In this document: piece after piece, positions 14,936 to 22,994 of the stretch
Layout of the letters: each line of letters starts with the position of its first letter
Numbering within the stretch: the stretch's first letter is position 1
Source: Alteromonas sp. C1M14
GTDB taxonomy: Bacteria; Pseudomonadota; Gammaproteobacteria; Enterobacterales; Alteromonadaceae
Length of the DNA: 64,000 bases
Reading direction: 5' to 3'
Assembly: GCF_018860965.1 (NCBI RefSeq)
Contig: NZ_JAHKQF010000013.1
Span: forward strand, 1 to 64,000
Position numbers and translations under genes: made by a program
Notes under the pieces: generated by a model
Database searches by the model: none
What the model was told of the DNA's origin: nothing
The model's input: the letters and a program-made list of their open reading frames with translations, nothing else

Positions 14936-17332
14936 TTAAAACTTATAAGAAACTTTGGCTGTCCAGTTACGAGGCAGTTCTGGCAGTACCACATCTCCCC
15001 CTGCGAAATCTGGGAAGTTAGCACGGAAGTACTTTTCGTTAGTTAGGTTCTTCACATTCAAGCTGAATTTCCACGCATCTTGTGTATAAACAAGCCCTGC
15101 ACCAATTAGTGTATAGCCAGGTAATTTCACCGACTGGGTAAAGCCAGAATAAGTGGAATCTACATCTACAGCATTGATGTTAGCCGCCAACCCGTTTAGG
15201 AAGTCGTAGGTGGCCGTTAATGTGTAGATGTTTTCAGGCATACCGGCTTTACGCGCTTGTGGGTTGCTGTCGATACCCGTGGTCGCGGCGAGGTAGCCGC
15301 CATACATTTGGTAACCTTCGACATTGGCCAGATCATCCGCGCCTAAACGACCATATTGACCACTTTCTAGTGCGCTTAAGTTGGTCACTTCAGTTTTCGT
15401 ATAGCCACCAGTAACCACCAGTTGATCGGTAACTACCCAGCGTAATTCAGCTTCATAGCCTTCAGATAAGGTGGTGTTGTTGGTGGTGGTGTTTTGAGCT
15501 GAATAATCGGTTCTTTCTTGCGAGTAGTAATCAACAGCAACGTACAGTGAATCGTCTAAAAAGCTGCCCTTTATACCAAATTCATGCATTTTAGAGGCGG
15601 CTGTTGCTGTGCCTTCGGCAATATTGGTGGTGGTGATTTCTGCGCCTTGACCAGCAATGACTGTGGTTTGTCTTGCGGCGGTGGCATAGGGAATTAGGCC
15701 AATGGGTGTTTTGTAAGAAATACTGGCTGTCCAAGAGATACCGCCGTCCGTGCCAGAGGCTTTTGCATAATCCACATCATCAGGATTTTCTAGTTTATCG
15801 ATAACTTGACGGCTTTCCATGTCGATAGAGTCGTAGCGCAAACCTAAGACTACGTTTAAACCCGTGTCCCAGGTAAAGTCACCTAATGCCGCTAAACCGT
15901 AATCGATATAGTTACCTTTGTAGTAGTTCGTGTAGTTTTCACCGGTACGTGTGGCAAGCTCTACCCGATCTAACGCTGAAGATTCCATAGTAAGGTCGCG
16001 ACGGTCGAAGTATTCATAAGAATAGTCTTCACCGTGTTCAAAGCTGGTGTAACGAATAGATGGCGAAACTTGTACCGCCATTTCCATTGAATCGGTGTAA
16101 AACTCTTTGGAAAAAACAACCTTGTTTTCTGCAGTCCATGAGTCGTGTAATTGCGAGAACCCATAGGTATTTTCATTCAGGTTTTCGTAACCGTCATAAA
16201 ACATTTGGTTTTTGATTTCCCAACCATTGTCTGTGTAGTAGAGGGTATCGAAGTACAGGGTTGTGGCTTCGTTAGCCAGTTGATCATCTTCAGCAACCAA
16301 CACCGAGCTACGTTTTAATTTGGCCGTTCCTACATTTTCTAACGCGTAGGCACTAGATAAATCAGAAGCCTCAAGTGAGCTAGGATCCACTGCGTAGTAT
16401 CCACCGCCTAATCCCACAGCGTTAAACTCGTCTTGGGAAATTGAGCCGTTACCATCGGTATCCAGTGGTTGCGCCGTACCGGTAATGTAGGTGCTGCTGT
16501 CGATAAGATCTTGTGTTAAGCGGTTCCATCCCGCCACTTGGTTACCATCATAGTCTTGATACATACCACCAAACTCAAACCGTAGGTTTTCATTCACGTC
16601 TACGTTGAATGAGCTTTGTAAAATGGTCTGCTTGGTTGATGTGTTGTCGTAGAAGCTACCGGAGTTTTCAATTTCAGCGTAGCCGTAAAATCCCGCATCT
16701 TTACCGGCAATTGTTGTTGGGCCGCCAACTTCTGCAGTGAGGATATTCTTGTCCCAGCTTCCCCGGGTGTAAGACAACTCACCTGAATCTTCAGTCATGT
16801 ACTGGCCTTGACTTGAACGGGCAGACTTAGGCTCGAAGTTTAAGTACCCTCCCACTTTTGCTGGACCATAAATGGGTGACGCAGGGCCACGAACTACATC
16901 AATTCGGCTAGATGCGCCGATGGGCGTTGGGTAGTTTCCAGGGTTATCAAGACGCTTTACACCGCGAAAGTAAGATTCGCCCGGCGTACCACGTACATCC
17001 AAAGAGCCGGCAACACCAAAGAAAGATTGAGTAAAGGTGCCAGGTGCGAAAGCAACCAGATCATCAATATCGCTAATATCGAATCGTTCCATTTGTTCAT
17101 AAGAAATCGTGGAGGCTGAACGAGGCGTTTCAAGAATGGATTTGCCAAAACCGAAAATAGCTTGCACGTCTTGGCCTGGTAAACTGCCTAGCGAGCCTTG
17201 AACTTCGATCCTTTCGATGTCTTCTAAATCGTTATCGGTGTCTGCTGCGAAAGATTGTGATGAAGCAGAAAGCAAAATCCCGTAGGAGATCCCTTTCGCG
17301 AGATATCCTAATGAGAATTGAGGAGTCTTCAT
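14936..17332 (-). CDS. TonB-dependent outer-membrane receptor (siderophore-receptor-like)
   Basis: A 798-residue receptor: signal peptide 1-29, TonB-box-like ERIEVQG (40-46), plug domain (about 63-175, with VRGPASPIYG) and a 22-strand barrel ending in the usual terminal aromatic (VSYKF). The plug resembles ferric-siderophore receptors, but no siderophore genes are nearby, so the ligand is open. An extracellular-loop region at about 291-302 holds a complete EF-hand-type calcium loop. The gene stands alone, with a clear terminator and no visible Fur box in its 322-base upstream gap. Confidence 0.88.
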   Translation of the reverse strand: MKTPQFSLGYLAKGISYGILLSASSQSFAADTDNDLEDIERIEVQGSLGSLPGQDVQAIFGFGKSILETPRSASTISYEQMERFDISDIDDLVAFAPGTFTQSFFGVAGSLDVRGTPGESYFRGVKRLDNPGNYPTPIGASSRIDVVRGPASPIYGPAKVGGYLNFEPKSARSSQGQYMTEDSGELSYTRGSWDKNILTAEVGGPTTIAGKDAGFYGYAEIENSGSFYDNTSTKQTILQSSFNVDVNENLRFEFGGMYQDYDGNQVAGWNRLTQDLIDSSTYITGTAQPLDTDGNGSISQDEFNAVGLGGGYYAVDPSSLEASDLSSAYALENVGTAKLKRSSVLVAEDDQLANEATTLYFDTLYYTDNGWEIKNQMFYDGYENLNENTYGFSQLHDSWTAENKVVFSKEFYTDSMEMAVQVSPSIRYTSFEHGEDYSYEYFDRRDLTMESSALDRVELATRTGENYTNYYKGNYIDYGLAALGDFTWDTGLNVVLGLRYDSIDMESRQVIDKLENPDDVDYAKASGTDGGISWTASISYKTPIGLIPYATAARQTTVIAGQGAEITTTNIAEGTATAASKMHEFGIKGSFLDDSLYVAVDYYSQERTDYSAQNTTTNNTTLSEGYEAELRWVVTDQLVVTGGYTKTEVTNLSALESGQYGRLGADDLANVEGYQMYGGYLAATTGIDSNPQARKAGMPENIYTLTATYDFLNGLAANINAVDVDSTYSGFTQSVKLPGYTLIGAGLVYTQDAWKFSLNVKNLTNEKYFRANFPDFAGGDVVLPELPRNWTAKVSYKF
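16427..16462 (-). other. EF-hand-type calcium-binding loop in the receptor
   Basis: Residues 291-302 read DTDGNGSISQDE, with acidic or Asn ligands at loop positions 1, 3, 5 and 12, glycine at 6 and isoleucine at 8, the full EF-hand consensus. It lies between predicted barrel strands in a probable surface loop. Confidence 0.65.
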
Positions 17333-17678
17333 AATGTTCCTTAAACGATGAGTCTAAAAGTGTGATGCAAAATAGAAATTTTACCTACCCCGAAAAGCAA
17401 AGAAAATGCCATATCCTGACCAATTGGACGGTTTTTGAGCGGGGCGATTTTTCATGTTCGAATAAATAAGGTCTAGAGAGGCGAGTGTAAAAAATCTTTA
17501 CGATATAATGACTTAACTTTACAATTGGATTTCCTGTTTTATTTTTAAAATGCGATATCTTAGTGCATTGAAGCACCGTTCTGAGTTATTTATTTTTTGT
17601 AAGCTTGATTTAGCCTTGTATTAAACGGGTAGTTTCATTTAACAAGGAGTCATTGTGTTTAGCCCTAAGGAGGAAGGC
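17333..17678. other. intergenic region upstream of receptor and cold-shock-domain genes
   Basis: This gap holds the divergent promoters of the receptor (minus) and the cold-shock/DUF1294 gene (plus). It is AT-rich. I see no convincing Fur, Crp or riboswitch signature. Confidence 0.4.
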
Positions 17679-18299
17679 ATGCGCACTAAAGGGAAATTAA
17701 TCTCTTGGAACGAAGAGAAGGGGTTTGGATTCATCACGCCCATGGCTGGTGGAAAACAAATATTTATTCATATTAACGGGTTTAGCAACCGTAATCGTTG
17801 CCCAGTTGTTGGTGAGATAGTCACGTATACTCAGTCTTCTGATAAGCAAGGACGGCCATGCGCCGTAAAAGCAACTGTAGCCGGTGAAAAATCTAGCAAA
17901 AAAACGAAACGAAACACGAGTAATGTGTCGATGGTTGTAGCTGTTTGCTTTCTTATCATTGTGGTGCTCTGTGTTTTCGCTACCAAGATCCCAATTCATA
18001 TTCTGGCGTTATACACTGCTGCAAGCCTAGTGACTTTTACTTTATATGCCCTCGATAAATCTGCGGCCCAAAAAGGAGGCTGGAGAATACAAGAACGCAC
18101 ACTACACTTGCTGTCTTTAATTGGAGGTTGGCCAGGGGCACTGATTGCCCAGCAAAAGTTGCGGCATAAAACCCAGAAACAATCGTTCCGTATTGTTTTT
18201 TGGATCACGGTATTATTAAATTGCGGTGCCTTCGTATGGCTGTTTACCGAGTATGGGGCAGCTACGCAAATCGAATACATAAGCAGGCATTTGGCCTAA
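17679..18299 (+). CDS. cold-shock domain plus DUF1294 membrane protein
   Basis: A 206-residue fusion. Residues 1-60 form a cold-shock domain (KGKLISWNEEKGFGFI with the RNP-like FGFI, then IFIHINGF), which binds single-stranded nucleic acid. After a basic linker, two to four hydrophobic helices carry the DUF1294 block YALDKSAAQKGGWRI...LHLLSLIGGWPGAL. This combination is known in many gammaproteobacteria; its role is not established. Two starts are possible: ATG 17679 with AAGGAGG 7 bases ahead (chosen), and GTG 17655 with AAGGAG ahead. Confidence 0.85.
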   Translation: MRTKGKLISWNEEKGFGFITPMAGGKQIFIHINGFSNRNRCPVVGEIVTYTQSSDKQGRPCAVKATVAGEKSSKKTKRNTSNVSMVVAVCFLIIVVLCVFATKIPIHILALYTAASLVTFTLYALDKSAAQKGGWRIQERTLHLLSLIGGWPGALIAQQKLRHKTQKQSFRIVFWITVLLNCGAFVWLFTEYGAATQIEYISRHLA

Positions 18300-18310
18300 G
18301 AGGCAGGGTA

Positions 18311-18667
18311 ATGAATATCAAATCATTTTCGAATTTAGTGGGGTTGTCTTCTCATACTCTTAGGTATTATGAAAAAATTGGTTTACTTAAAAACATTCAA
18401 CGAAATAGCAGCGGCCACCGTGTTTATACTTCCAAAGATTTAACCTGGATGGCGTTTGTTAAACGCCTTAAAGATACCGCCATGCCCCTTGAAGAAATAT
18501 TGGCATATGCAAGGCTACGGGAAGCCGGCGTTAGCTCGTTATATCAGCGCCAAGTATTGTTAGAACAGCATAAGCAACACTTACAAACTCATATTGCCCA
18601 GCAGCAAGCTCATTTGGCCGCTTTAGAGGAAAAAATTACGTTATATGAACAGGGAAATGTTCGTTGA
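18311..18667 (+). CDS. MerR-family transcriptional regulator
   Basis: A 118-residue regulator with the MerR helix-turn-helix and wing (SFSNLVGLSSHTLRYYEKIG, then GHRVYTSKDL) and a C-terminal dimerisation coiled coil (about 82-115). No cysteine cluster is present, so it is not a metal sensor of the MerR/CueR type; it resembles the group regulating aldehyde or redox-stress genes. The start at ATG 18311 follows a GGCAGGGTA site; a longer frame from 18200 overlaps the previous gene and is unlikely. It lies 57 bases before a carboxymuconolactone decarboxylase-like gene on the same strand, its probable target. Confidence 0.85.
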   Translation: MNIKSFSNLVGLSSHTLRYYEKIGLLKNIQRNSSGHRVYTSKDLTWMAFVKRLKDTAMPLEEILAYARLREAGVSSLYQRQVLLEQHKQHLQTHIAQQQAHLAALEEKITLYEQGNVR

Positions 18668-18724
18668 CTTAGAGTTAACTCTAACATGTAGGCTGTGCTC
18701 CTTGATAAAAATAGGAGTCAGAAA

Positions 18725-19123
18725 ATGGTACAATCTCGTTTTGAAGCTGGGCTGGCGTTACTTAATCAAATTGATGGTGAAGCAGGGCACAATGTTATTC
18801 AGAGTCTGCAAGACATTTGCCCCGATTTAGCTAAGTTTACCATTGAGTATCCCTTTGGCGATATTTATGCACGAGAAGGATTAGACTTAAAATCTCGTGA
18901 GATCGCCACGGTAGCAGCACTCACTGCATTAGGCCACTGCGCCCCTCAACTTAAAGTCCACTTGAATGCCGCATTAAATGTTGGCTGTACTGAAGATGAA
19001 ATAAAAGAAGTGATACTTCAAATGTCCGTTTACGCTGGGTTTCCCGCCGCACTAAATGGCATGTTTTGTTTTAAAGACGTGCTTGTTGCCCGAAATGCAT
19101 CACAAAATGACCAATGTACGTAG
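18725..19123 (+). CDS. carboxymuconolactone decarboxylase-like (AhpD-superfamily) protein
   Basis: A 132-residue single-domain protein. LKSREIATVAALTALGHCAPQL followed by KVHLNAALNVGCTEDEI then VILQMSVYAGFPAALNG is the carboxymuconolactone decarboxylase family signature. Members range from true decarboxylases to AhpD-like peroxidase partners; only one cysteine of a possible C-x-x-C is seen, so thiol peroxidase activity is unlikely. A TAGGAG ribosome site precedes ATG 18725. The upstream MerR-type gene probably regulates it. Confidence 0.85.
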   Translation: MVQSRFEAGLALLNQIDGEAGHNVIQSLQDICPDLAKFTIEYPFGDIYAREGLDLKSREIATVAALTALGHCAPQLKVHLNAALNVGCTEDEIKEVILQMSVYAGFPAALNGMFCFKDVLVARNASQNDQCT

Positions 19124-19133
19124 AGCTAAAATT

Positions 19134-19604
19134 ATGATGAGTATTGAAGAAGAATATAAAATACAACTTATAAATCATTTGGAAAGTTTACAGCAACCCT
19201 TTGAAGCTGAACTCGCCTCAATTTCTAATCAGCGGTTTTCAAAAGCCGTAAAATGTCTGCAACTTGCTTATCATTCGCCCACATTTAACGAACAATTTTC
19301 GGTGTATTTGTTTGCTCTAAATCGTGATGGCGAGCTGGTGGGTAATAAGCATTCGTTTATGAAACATAAGGCAGTTGTTATTCCTTCTGAACTATACGAT
19401 GCAGAAAAGTATGAAGAAATTGATCATTGGGCTCTCGGCGCATTGGTTTTAGAATCTTGGCTAATAGCCCGCTGGGCTAAGTCAGGAAATAGTCATCTAC
19501 CAGTGTATCTTGCTCATCAGGATAGCCATTACCTGCGCAACATCAAAGATGGCTCAGAGATAACCTGGGACAAAATAATAGACACCACCGGAAGCGCCCG
19601 TTAA
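19134..19604 (+). CDS. hypothetical protein of unknown family
   Basis: I do not recognise this 156-residue protein. It is soluble, acidic, with an N-terminal helix (EEEYKIQLINHLESLQQPFE) and an aromatic-rich middle. ATG 19134 (or the adjacent ATG 19137) is the likely start; the frame extends back to 19056 inside the preceding gene without a ribosome site. It lies 10 bases after the decarboxylase-like gene, so the two are probably cotranscribed. Confidence 0.6.
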   Translation: MMSIEEEYKIQLINHLESLQQPFEAELASISNQRFSKAVKCLQLAYHSPTFNEQFSVYLFALNRDGELVGNKHSFMKHKAVVIPSELYDAEKYEEIDHWALGALVLESWLIARWAKSGNSHLPVYLAHQDSHYLRNIKDGSEITWDKIIDTTGSAR

Positions 19605-19906
19605 TCCATTCACAGCGTAAACATAAATGCCCACCAAAATGGGGCATCGCACCACCATATTGCATTAATGAGGGTAGGTTGGGGGTCTAATCGGGTGGTA
19701 ATTTATGCTAATAATTTACCACTTGTCGTTGTTTTAGTACTGTTTATCCACAATTTTGAGCCAGTTATCGACGTATCAAGTTTATGGAACAGCTGTTGCA
19801 TTTTGACTTCTGTTTTGCATCAGCCCTTTGAATGAGAAAACACCTCAATGATAAGAAGCTCGCAATAAGAGATCTTCCATACAATAAAAGGTAACAGAGA
19901 GAAATT
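19605..19906. other. non-coding gap before the Tat-exported aminotransferase gene
   Basis: A 302-base gap. It contains a palindrome GTGGTAA/TTACCAC (19695-19722) that could be an operator, and a small TGCCC/GGGGCA hairpin near 19628-19646. No gene is seen. Confidence 0.35.
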
Positions 19907-21094
19907 ATGGCTTCAGATAAAACTGAAATTGCACCCTCCACGGACATGTCTAGAAGAAATTGGTTAAAATCTTTCAGCGCAGGGGCAGGTGCCATTGCCC
20001 TTACAAGCTGCTTTGACCTTGGCGTTAAAGAGCTTCATGCAGCTGGGTTATCAACCGAGCATTTCCCGTCGGCTACCCCCAATGTTCATGATGGTTTGAT
20101 CCGGCTTTCTTCAAATGAAAATGCTTTTGGGCCGTCCAAAAAAGCAGTGAGTGCGATGCAAGGCGAATTGTATAACCTAGCAAGGTATACAGACGCGACA
20201 GTTGATGTACTGGCTGAAAAAATTGCTAAGCAAGAAGGCGTATCGGCTGATCAAATTGTGATCACAAACGGTTCATCACCTATTTTGTTTGGTTATGCCG
20301 AGTGGATCATGGAAAACGGCGGTAATTTGGTAACGTCCATGGCAACCTATGAAGGGATCCCTCGTGGCGCTGAATTCATGGGCGCTAACGTCAATTATGT
20401 TCCACTTGATTCTGAAATGGGTTTCGACCTTGATGCCATAGAGGCTGCCGTTACCGACGACACAACGGCGGTATATATTTGTAATCCTAATAACCCTACT
20501 GGCAAAGTTGTCGACCCAGCTAAACTCAACGCGTTTGCCAAGCGTGTATCAAAGAAAACTCAAGTTTTCATTGATGAAGCTTACATCGAAATGTCTGATG
20601 CGTATCCAGCCAATGTGCAGTCTAAGTTAGTTGCCGAAGGCCACAATGTGGTTGTTTGTCGTACTTTCTCTAAAATTCATGCCATGGCAGGACAGCGTTT
20701 AGGTTATGCCATTATGCCGGCAGCACAGGCAAAAGAAATGGGCAGAAAGCTGCGCATGGGTGGTGTTAACTATTTGGCCCTTGTGGCGGGTATGGCTAGC
20801 ATGGACGACCACGCTAACCTCACGACTATGCGTAGCCGAATTCAAACCGAACGCAGTAAACTGACTGCCGCCGCCGAATTCCTTGGCCGTCCTTATGCGA
20901 AAAAACCGCAAGGTAACTTCATTTATATCGATACCGGTATGCCGCACGATCAATTTGCAGCAAAAATGAAGGCAAAAGGCATTAAAGTGGTAGGCAGAAC
21001 CTGGCCTGGATTCGATTCATGGTCAAGGATCAGTGTGGGCACACCCGCTGAAACCGACGCTTGTGTAACCGCATTAAAAGAAGTGCTAGCGTAA
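19907..21094 (+). CDS. Tat-exported aminotransferase (histidinol-phosphate aminotransferase-like)
   Basis: A 395-residue class I/II pyridoxal-phosphate aminotransferase. IRLSSNENAFGPS, NPNNPTG, DEAYIEM and CRTFSKIHAMAGQRLGY follow the HisC-like fold; the lysine of TFSK binds the cofactor. Before this core is a twin-arginine signal, SRRNWLKSFSAGAGAIALTS, from residue 15, so the folded enzyme with cofactor should go to the periplasm. No histidine-pathway gene is nearby, so a periplasmic amino-acid or amine substrate is likelier than histidinol phosphate. A GAGAGAAA ribosome region precedes the ATG. The gene stands alone, followed by strong stem-loops. Confidence 0.85.
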   Translation: MASDKTEIAPSTDMSRRNWLKSFSAGAGAIALTSCFDLGVKELHAAGLSTEHFPSATPNVHDGLIRLSSNENAFGPSKKAVSAMQGELYNLARYTDATVDVLAEKIAKQEGVSADQIVITNGSSPILFGYAEWIMENGGNLVTSMATYEGIPRGAEFMGANVNYVPLDSEMGFDLDAIEAAVTDDTTAVYICNPNNPTGKVVDPAKLNAFAKRVSKKTQVFIDEAYIEMSDAYPANVQSKLVAEGHNVVVCRTFSKIHAMAGQRLGYAIMPAAQAKEMGRKLRMGGVNYLALVAGMASMDDHANLTTMRSRIQTERSKLTAAAEFLGRPYAKKPQGNFIYIDTGMPHDQFAAKMKAKGIKVVGRTWPGFDSWSRISVGTPAETDACVTALKEVLA

Positions 21095-21122
21095 GTTTGC
21101 AGGTTAATCTTGCATAAGCATC

Positions 21123-21170
21123 GTTAATTAAGGCTGCCTATTTGATTACGAATACAACGCCTTAATTAAC
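21123..21170. repeat. 12-bp perfect inverted repeat after the aminotransferase gene
   Basis: GTTAATTAAGGC (21123-21134) and GCCTTAATTAAC (21159-21170) can form a hairpin with a 24-base loop. It directly precedes the terminator-like structure at 21178. Confidence 0.6.
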
Positions 21171-21177
21171 AAAAATA

Positions 21178-21246
21178 CCGCTCACTTTGGCAATAACAGT
21201 GGCCGTTAGGCCACAAAATTTACTCCAGTGAGCGGCATATCTTTTT
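21178..21246. terminator. branched stem-loop between convergent genes
   Basis: CCGCTCACT (21178-21186) pairs with AGTGAGCGG (21227-21235) around an inner hairpin GTGGCC-gtta-GGCCAC (21199-21214). A CTTTTT run follows at 21241. It probably ends transcription of the aminotransferase gene. Confidence 0.65.
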
Positions 21247-21350
21247 GTTATTCTATTCTTAAATCTCAACGCCCATATCTACAGCAATCCATCCTTCGCT
21301 AAAAGTCCACTTGGCATCCGCTAATTTTTATAAGTGGTAGGTTTGGCAGA

Positions 21351-22844
21351 TTAACTTAACGTTGCCACCGGCGTTGCTACGCGCTTGGAAAGGATCAAAT
21401 ACACAGCACTTGCCACCAACAAGCCAACAAACCAAGCATAGGCGTATAGTGTATCGAATATTGCTGGCACAGATGAAACAAAGCCTGCTGCATGCAAGAA
21501 GCCGGGGATGTTAGGCAGTATGCCAATGACAAGGGCCGATAATCCAGCCATATTCCACCCACTATTTAAACCGTACTCGCCATTGTGCTGAAATAAGGCA
21601 TCAATATTCAGGTTAGATTTTTTTAACAGAAAGTAATCGGCAAGTAACACGCCAGCAATAGGACCTAGTAGCGCTGAATAACCGGTTAACCATGTAAATA
21701 GGTATCCGCCTGCGGTTTCCAGTAGCTTCCATGGGAAGATGGCCACACCAATGCCAGCGGTAATATAGCCGCCCATTTTAAAGCTGATTTTTGACGGTGC
21801 CATATTAGAGAAGCCATACGCGGGGGCGACCATATTGGCTGCTAAATTGGTGGTTAATGTGGCCAATGCCAATGCTGCTAGGGCAAGCACCACGCCCATG
21901 CCGCCCATACGACCGGCAAGGGCCACTGGGTCCCAAATGGCTTCGCCGTATATGGTTACGGTTGCCGACGTTACCGCTACGCCAATAAAGGCGAACAGGG
22001 CCATAGGCAAGGGTAAGCCCACGGCTTGCCCTATCATTTGATCTTTTTGCGATTTAGCAAAGCGCGTAAAATCGGGAATATTTAACGCCATGGTAGCCCA
22101 AAAGCCCACCATTGACGTAAGGCCAGCAAAAAAAGCAGACCAAAATTGCCCTTCTTTTGCCCCTCCGACGACAAACTGAGAGGGTGAAGCAAGCATTTCA
22201 CCAAAACCACCCGCTTGTACGTATGCCCAGCCAAGCAGCACCAACCCCATTAAGATCAAAAAAGGTGCAGCATAGGTTTCAAGCCAGCGGATTGACTCGG
22301 TTCCGTATTTGATGAACACCAGGTGCAGAGCCCAAAAGGCAAAAAAGCACAGGGTTTGGGCAATATCGATACCCAAAAAGGGGAGGGGCTGACCCACAAA
22401 TCCGTCACCGCTTAAACTGTTTAAGATGACGTAGATAGCGCTTCCGCCCACCCAAGTATTTATACCAAACCAGCCACAGGCAACTAAACCTCTGGCTAGC
22501 GCCGGTATTTTTGCGCCCTTTGTTCCAAAGGCACTGCGAAGTAGCACCGGAAAGGGTAAGCCATATTTTGCACCAGCATGACCAATTAATATCATGGGAA
22601 CAAGAACAATGACGTTTCCCAGTAACACGGTGATCACCGCTTGATACCAGTTCATGCCCTCCGATACCAAGCCAGCCGAAAGTAAATAGGTGGGCACACA
22701 CACCACCATGGCTACCCATAAGGCGGCGTAATCTTTCCAATCCCAGGTTCTGCTTGCCTTGTTCGTTGGTGCTAAGTCTTCATTCCAGAGATCACTGTCA
22801 TAATGGCTGGGTTTTGTCATGGTGTGATGATTAGCGTTATCCAC
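21351..22844 (-). CDS. NCS1-family nucleobase permease of the rut locus
   Basis: A 497-residue, 12-helix inner-membrane symporter. NEDLAPTNKASRTWDWKDYA before helix 1 and GLPFPVLLRSAFG after helix 3 are typical of the NCS1 family (PucI/Mhp1/uracil-allantoin group). E. coli uses the unrelated NCS2 protein RutG at this place in the pathway; here NCS1 seems to take that role, so uracil or thymine is the likely substrate (inference from context). I chose GTG 22844, which has AGGAAA 7 bases ahead; ATG 22820 is an alternative. It is the last gene of the rut cluster, separated from the receptor gene by a 15-bp hairpin. Confidence 0.85.
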   Translation of the reverse strand: MDNANHHTMTKPSHYDSDLWNEDLAPTNKASRTWDWKDYAALWVAMVVCVPTYLLSAGLVSEGMNWYQAVITVLLGNVIVLVPMILIGHAGAKYGLPFPVLLRSAFGTKGAKIPALARGLVACGWFGINTWVGGSAIYVILNSLSGDGFVGQPLPFLGIDIAQTLCFFAFWALHLVFIKYGTESIRWLETYAAPFLILMGLVLLGWAYVQAGGFGEMLASPSQFVVGGAKEGQFWSAFFAGLTSMVGFWATMALNIPDFTRFAKSQKDQMIGQAVGLPLPMALFAFIGVAVTSATVTIYGEAIWDPVALAGRMGGMGVVLALAALALATLTTNLAANMVAPAYGFSNMAPSKISFKMGGYITAGIGVAIFPWKLLETAGGYLFTWLTGYSALLGPIAGVLLADYFLLKKSNLNIDALFQHNGEYGLNSGWNMAGLSALVIGILPNIPGFLHAAGFVSSVPAIFDTLYAYAWFVGLLVASAVYLILSKRVATPVATLS

Positions 22845-22921
22845 GATGGTTTTCCTTTTTCGGGGTTGCCCTATTCCTAATGTAAAAACATAAAGCAAAT
22901 ATATTGCCGTTTCGCCAAAGA

Positions 22922-22959
22922 GGAGCAGAAAAGCAAACCATGCTGCTTTTCTGCTCCTT
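22922..22959. terminator. 15-bp perfect stem-loop between receptor and permease genes
   Basis: AGGAGCAGAAAAGCA (22922-22936) pairs fully with 22945-22959 across an 8-base loop. It lies after the receptor stop codon and before the permease. With no long T-run on the minus strand it may act as a partial terminator or mRNA-stabilising element. Confidence 0.6.
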
Positions 22960-22994
22960 GGCCTCACGATTTGTTAGGCCTTAGCATTACTTAA

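Noticed and set aside
14936..17678. Fur-box control of the TonB-dependent receptor
   Set aside because: No sequence resembling GATAATGATAATCATTATC was found in the upstream gap.
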